From Virgibacillus aidingensis (GTDB lineage Bacteria > Bacillota > Bacilli > Bacillales > Amphibacillaceae), in contig NZ_WIXN01000013.1 of assembly GCF_010994035.1 (NCBI RefSeq), positions 1 to 64,000 of the forward strand: a stretch of DNA of 64,000 nt, in the 5' to 3' direction. Made by a program: the position numbers and the translations under genes. Below, one piece after another: positions 61,816 to 64,000 of the stretch; within the stretch, counting starts at the first letter, position 1; each line of letters begins with the position of its first letter. Below the pieces are notes generated by a model. That model ran no database searches, was not told where the DNA came from, and was given only the letters and a program-made list of their open reading frames with translations.

Positions 61816-62679
61816 ATGGAATCATTACAGGTCGGCAGAGCAAAATTAACATGGCTGAACGGCGGCGTAAATTTTCTTGATGGTGGTGCTATGTTTGGTG
61901 TAGTTCCAAAACCGTTATGGGGAAAAAAGTATCCGTACAATGATAAAAATCAAATTGAACTAAGAACAGATCCGATATTGCTGCAGCTGGACGGGAAAAA
62001 TTATCTCATCGATACCGGAATGGGCAACGATAAATTAACGGACAAGCAATTGCGTAATTTTGGTGTCAAGGAAGAGTCTTCAGTGGATACATCTTTAGAA
62101 GAACTTGGACTTACTGTACGGGATATTGATGCGGTGCTGATGACACATTTGCATTTCGACCATGCATGCGGTTTGACGAAAAAAGACGAACAGGGTGAAT
62201 ATGCCCCTGTTTTTGAAAATGCGAAAATTTTCACTTCTGCTGTCGAATGGCATGAAATGATAAAGCCGAATATCCGGTCAAGAAATACATATTGGAAGAT
62301 GAACTGGGAGCCAATTGTCAGTCAGGTGGAAACATTTGAACAGGAGATAAAAATTACGGAAAGCTTAAAGATGGTCCATACTAGCGGACATAGTGACGGG
62401 CATTGTATTATCATTTTTGAAGACGGCGAAGACTGTTTTATTCATATGGCGGATATAATGCCAACTCACGCTCACCAAAATAAATTATGGGCACTTGCCT
62501 ATGATGATTATCCTGTTACATCTGTACACCAAAAGGAAAAATGGATGGACTATGGGTATCAAAAACAGGCCTGGTACACGTTTTATCACGATGCTTATTA
62601 TCGTGCAATAAAATTTAATGGAGAAGGAGAGAAAATAGAAGAGTTAAAGCGGCGGCGTTATGCGTATGGGGATAAATAG
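61816..62679 (+). CDS. ytnP: YtnP-type quorum-quenching lactonase (MBL fold)
   Basis: A 287-residue metallo-beta-lactamase-fold protein collinear with B. subtilis YtnP, which hydrolyses acyl-homoserine-lactone-like signals. Signatures: [35 protein letters not shown] (HxHxDH), [10 protein letters not shown] and [13 protein letters not shown] at 61816 after AAGGAGGAG. In B. subtilis ytnP is downstream of ytmQ (trmB), as here, though an M20 and two transporter genes are inserted. Confidence 0.92.
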   Translation: MESLQVGRAKLTWLNGGVNFLDGGAMFGVVPKPLWGKKYPYNDKNQIELRTDPILLQLDGKNYLIDTGMGNDKLTDKQLRNFGVKEESSVDTSLEELGLTVRDIDAVLMTHLHFDHACGLTKKDEQGEYAPVFENAKIFTSAVEWHEMIKPNIRSRNTYWKMNWEPIVSQVETFEQEIKITESLKMVHTSGHSDGHCIIIFEDGEDCFIHMADIMPTHAHQNKLWALAYDDYPVTSVHQKEKWMDYGYQKQAWYTFYHDAYYRAIKFNGEGEKIEELKRRRYAYGDK

Positions 62680-62705
62680 CATAAGATCAATTCGTTTATT
62701 TTTTC

Positions 62706-62740
62706 GAGTACCCGAAACTATTTTCGGGTGCTCTATTTTG
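62706..62740 (+). terminator. terminator of ytnP
   Basis: GAGTACCCGAAA pairs with TTTCGGGTGCTC (one mismatch), followed by TATTTTG. Confidence 0.8.
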
Positions 62741-62948
62741 TTCCATACATACTAAAAAATATTTAGCAAGCTGCTCAATAAATTGTTTGATTCTTATTCT
62801 CAATTATTAACAGTGATTAAATTATTGTTTTTCTTTGCGTGATATATTATTATTTACGTATTGATGAAAAAAAGTGCTGTGACTTGTTCATTATTTCACT
62901 AGTAGGAGCAATGTTGCAAAGCTCGATGTTTCTGGAAGGAGAATCATT

Positions 62949-64000
62949 TTGAAAATAGGAATAGATAAAATAGGATTTTACGCACCGCATTTATACTTGG
63001 ATATGAAAAAATTAGCAGCAGCAAGAAATATAGATCCGGATAAGTTCACCATAGGGATCGGCCAGGAAAAAATGGCACTGCCGCCAGTCACCCAGGATTC
63101 GGTAACACTGGCTGCAAATGCCGCGCTTAATATGCTATCCGAGAAAGATAAACAGGCAATAGATTTTGTTATTTTTGGTACGGAATCCGGCATTGACAAT
63201 TCAAAATCAGCCGGTGTTTATGTTCATCATTTACTCGGGATTAATCCCCGTGCGAGAACAGTAGAAGTAAAACAGGCATGCTACGGCGCCACAGCAGGTA
63301 TTCAGATGGCAAAAGGACATATTGCTTTAAATCCTGACAGTAAAGTGCTGGTGCTTGCTTCAGATATTGCCAGATACGGCCTTAATACGGGCGGAGAATC
63401 AACACAGGGAGCCGGAGCAGTAGCACTGCTCGTCAGCAAGGATCCGCAAATTATGGCTCTTGAGGACACCAGTACGTATATGACAAGTGATATTATGGAT
63501 TTCTGGAGACCGATATATTCGGATAAAGCATTCGTAGATGGAAAATTTTCCAATGAGCAGTATATTGCATTTTTCTCCCAAGTATGGGCAAACTATAAAG
63601 AAAAAACAGGCCACAGCATTAAGGATTTTGAAGCCCTGTGCTTTCACCTGCCATACACCAAGATGGGTCTGAAAGCATTAAGAACTATTTTTGACGAAGG
63701 CAGCGAGGAAGATAAAGAACGTTTATTTGATAATTACCAGCATAGTGCACGCTATAACCGGGTTGTCGGAAACATCTATACCGGCTCGTTGTATTTAAGC
63801 TTATTATCATTACTTGAAAACAAGCAAAATCTAAAAGCCGGTTCACGGATTGGTCTTTTCAGTTATGGCTCGGGTGCAGTTGGCGAATTCTTTACAGGTA
63901 TTTTGCAGCCTGGTTACCGGGAGCATTTACAAATGGAGCACCATACAAAGCTGTTTGAAGCAAGGCAGGAAGTGTCAGTAGAGGAGTATGAACAAATTTT
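62949..64000 (+). CDS. mvaS: hydroxymethylglutaryl-CoA synthase (partial, runs off the end)
   Basis: First 350 residues of HMG-CoA synthase, which condenses acetyl-CoA with acetoacetyl-CoA in the mevalonate route to isoprenoids. Catalytic residues are visible: Glu79 in FGTESGIDNSKS, Cys111 in VEVKQACYGATAG, and His in LCFHLPYTKMG. TTG start at 62949 with GGAAGGAG nine bases upstream. The frame is open to the window edge, so the C-terminus is missing. It shows that this organism has at least part of the mevalonate pathway, unlike B. subtilis but as in several Bacillaceae. Confidence 0.95.
   Translation, partial: MKIGIDKIGFYAPHLYLDMKKLAAARNIDPDKFTIGIGQEKMALPPVTQDSVTLAANAALNMLSEKDKQAIDFVIFGTESGIDNSKSAGVYVHHLLGINPRARTVEVKQACYGATAGIQMAKGHIALNPDSKVLVLASDIARYGLNTGGESTQGAGAVALLVSKDPQIMALEDTSTYMTSDIMDFWRPIYSDKAFVDGKFSNEQYIAFFSQVWANYKEKTGHSIKDFEALCFHLPYTKMGLKALRTIFDEGSEEDKERLFDNYQHSARYNRVVGNIYTGSLYLSLLSLLENKQNLKAGSRIGLFSYGSGAVGEFFTGILQPGYREHLQMEHHTKLFEARQEVSVEEYEQI

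Noticed and set aside
1-64000. tRNA, rRNA, insertion sequences or prophage genes
   Set aside because: None seen: no transposase or integrase motifs and no tRNA-like cloverleaf was found by eye. A dedicated search tool could still reveal a tRNA I missed.

Overview
The window looks like a chromosomal segment of a moderately halophilic, endospore-forming member of the Bacillaceae, close to Oceanobacillus or Virgibacillus. The grounds are an AT-rich composition, strong AAGGAGG-type ribosome binding sites with frequent TTG and GTG starts, small spore-associated proteins (two YjcZ-type, one YppG-type), a complete ectoine operon ectABC, a FosB thiol transferase (bacillithiol hosts), SinR, YidC2, and a block in Bacillus subtilis order (ytfP, ytgP, ytzG, ytlP, ytlQ, ytlR, ytmP, ytzH, ytmQ/trmB, ytnP). 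I see no rRNA, tRNA, prophage, transposase or CRISPR array. All family assignments come from reading the translated sequence; no database was searched.

Layout. 0.2-7.7 kb: PadR regulator with a membrane partner, YndM-type protein, small spore proteins, GrpB-type protein, an acyl-CoA thioesterase/BAAT-type hydrolase, FosB, an acetyltransferase and a PaiB-type protein. 7.7-8.6 kb: non-coding, ending in a candidate CcpA site before a secreted M14 carboxypeptidase (8.6-11.2 kb). 11.3-14 kb: methyltransferase, small heat-shock protein, and a MifM-like leader ORF followed by yidC2. 14.2-23.2 kb: a secreted beta-lactamase-fold hydrolase divergent from a complete yhf-type operon (regulator YhfZ, PRD protein, YhfU, YhfT, Php, YhfS, YhfX, YhfW), a poorly understood pathway. 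23.5-25.8 kb: ectABC. 26.4-34.4 kb: a GlpP-type antiterminator facing a seven-gene operon (SDR, FGGY kinase, alkyl-DHAP-synthase-like FAD oxidase, OpuC-type ABC importer) behind a leader terminator. 34.6-41.1 kb: AlkA-like glycosylase, two methyltransferases, a luciferase-like monooxygenase, a lipoprotein cyclophilin and a LexA-controlled Y-family polymerase. 41.3-45.2 kb: fatty-acid/CoA genes and a metallo-beta-lactamase-fold hydrolase. 45.3-49.3 kb: a D,D-carboxypeptidase, SinR and a flavoprotein. 49.4-50.4 kb: two tandem-repeat arrays with periods of 52 and 42 bp. 50.6-62.7 kb: the conserved ytgP-ytnP block with an M20 hydrolase and two transporters inserted. The window ends inside mvaS.

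Most interesting points. (1) The GlpP-facing operon is a coherent but unassigned catabolic system: import of a probably cationic or polyol-like solute, phosphorylation, then flavin oxidation, apparently switched by antitermination. (2) The yhf operon has two near-identical palindromes, one at the main promoter and one before the second gene, plus a cre-like site on the promoter; together they suggest a substrate-induced, catabolite-repressed pathway. (3) The ORF before yidC2 has the layout of the B. subtilis MifM stalling monitor, with the yidC2 Shine-Dalgarno buried in a 13-bp hairpin. (4) Three genes (ectA, a dacC-like gene, ytlQ) have strong Shine-Dalgarno sequences placed for an AUC or AUU start rather than AUG, GUG or UUG. 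(5) There are two tandem-repeat arrays and a 120-nt nested inverted repeat that may be a dispersed family.
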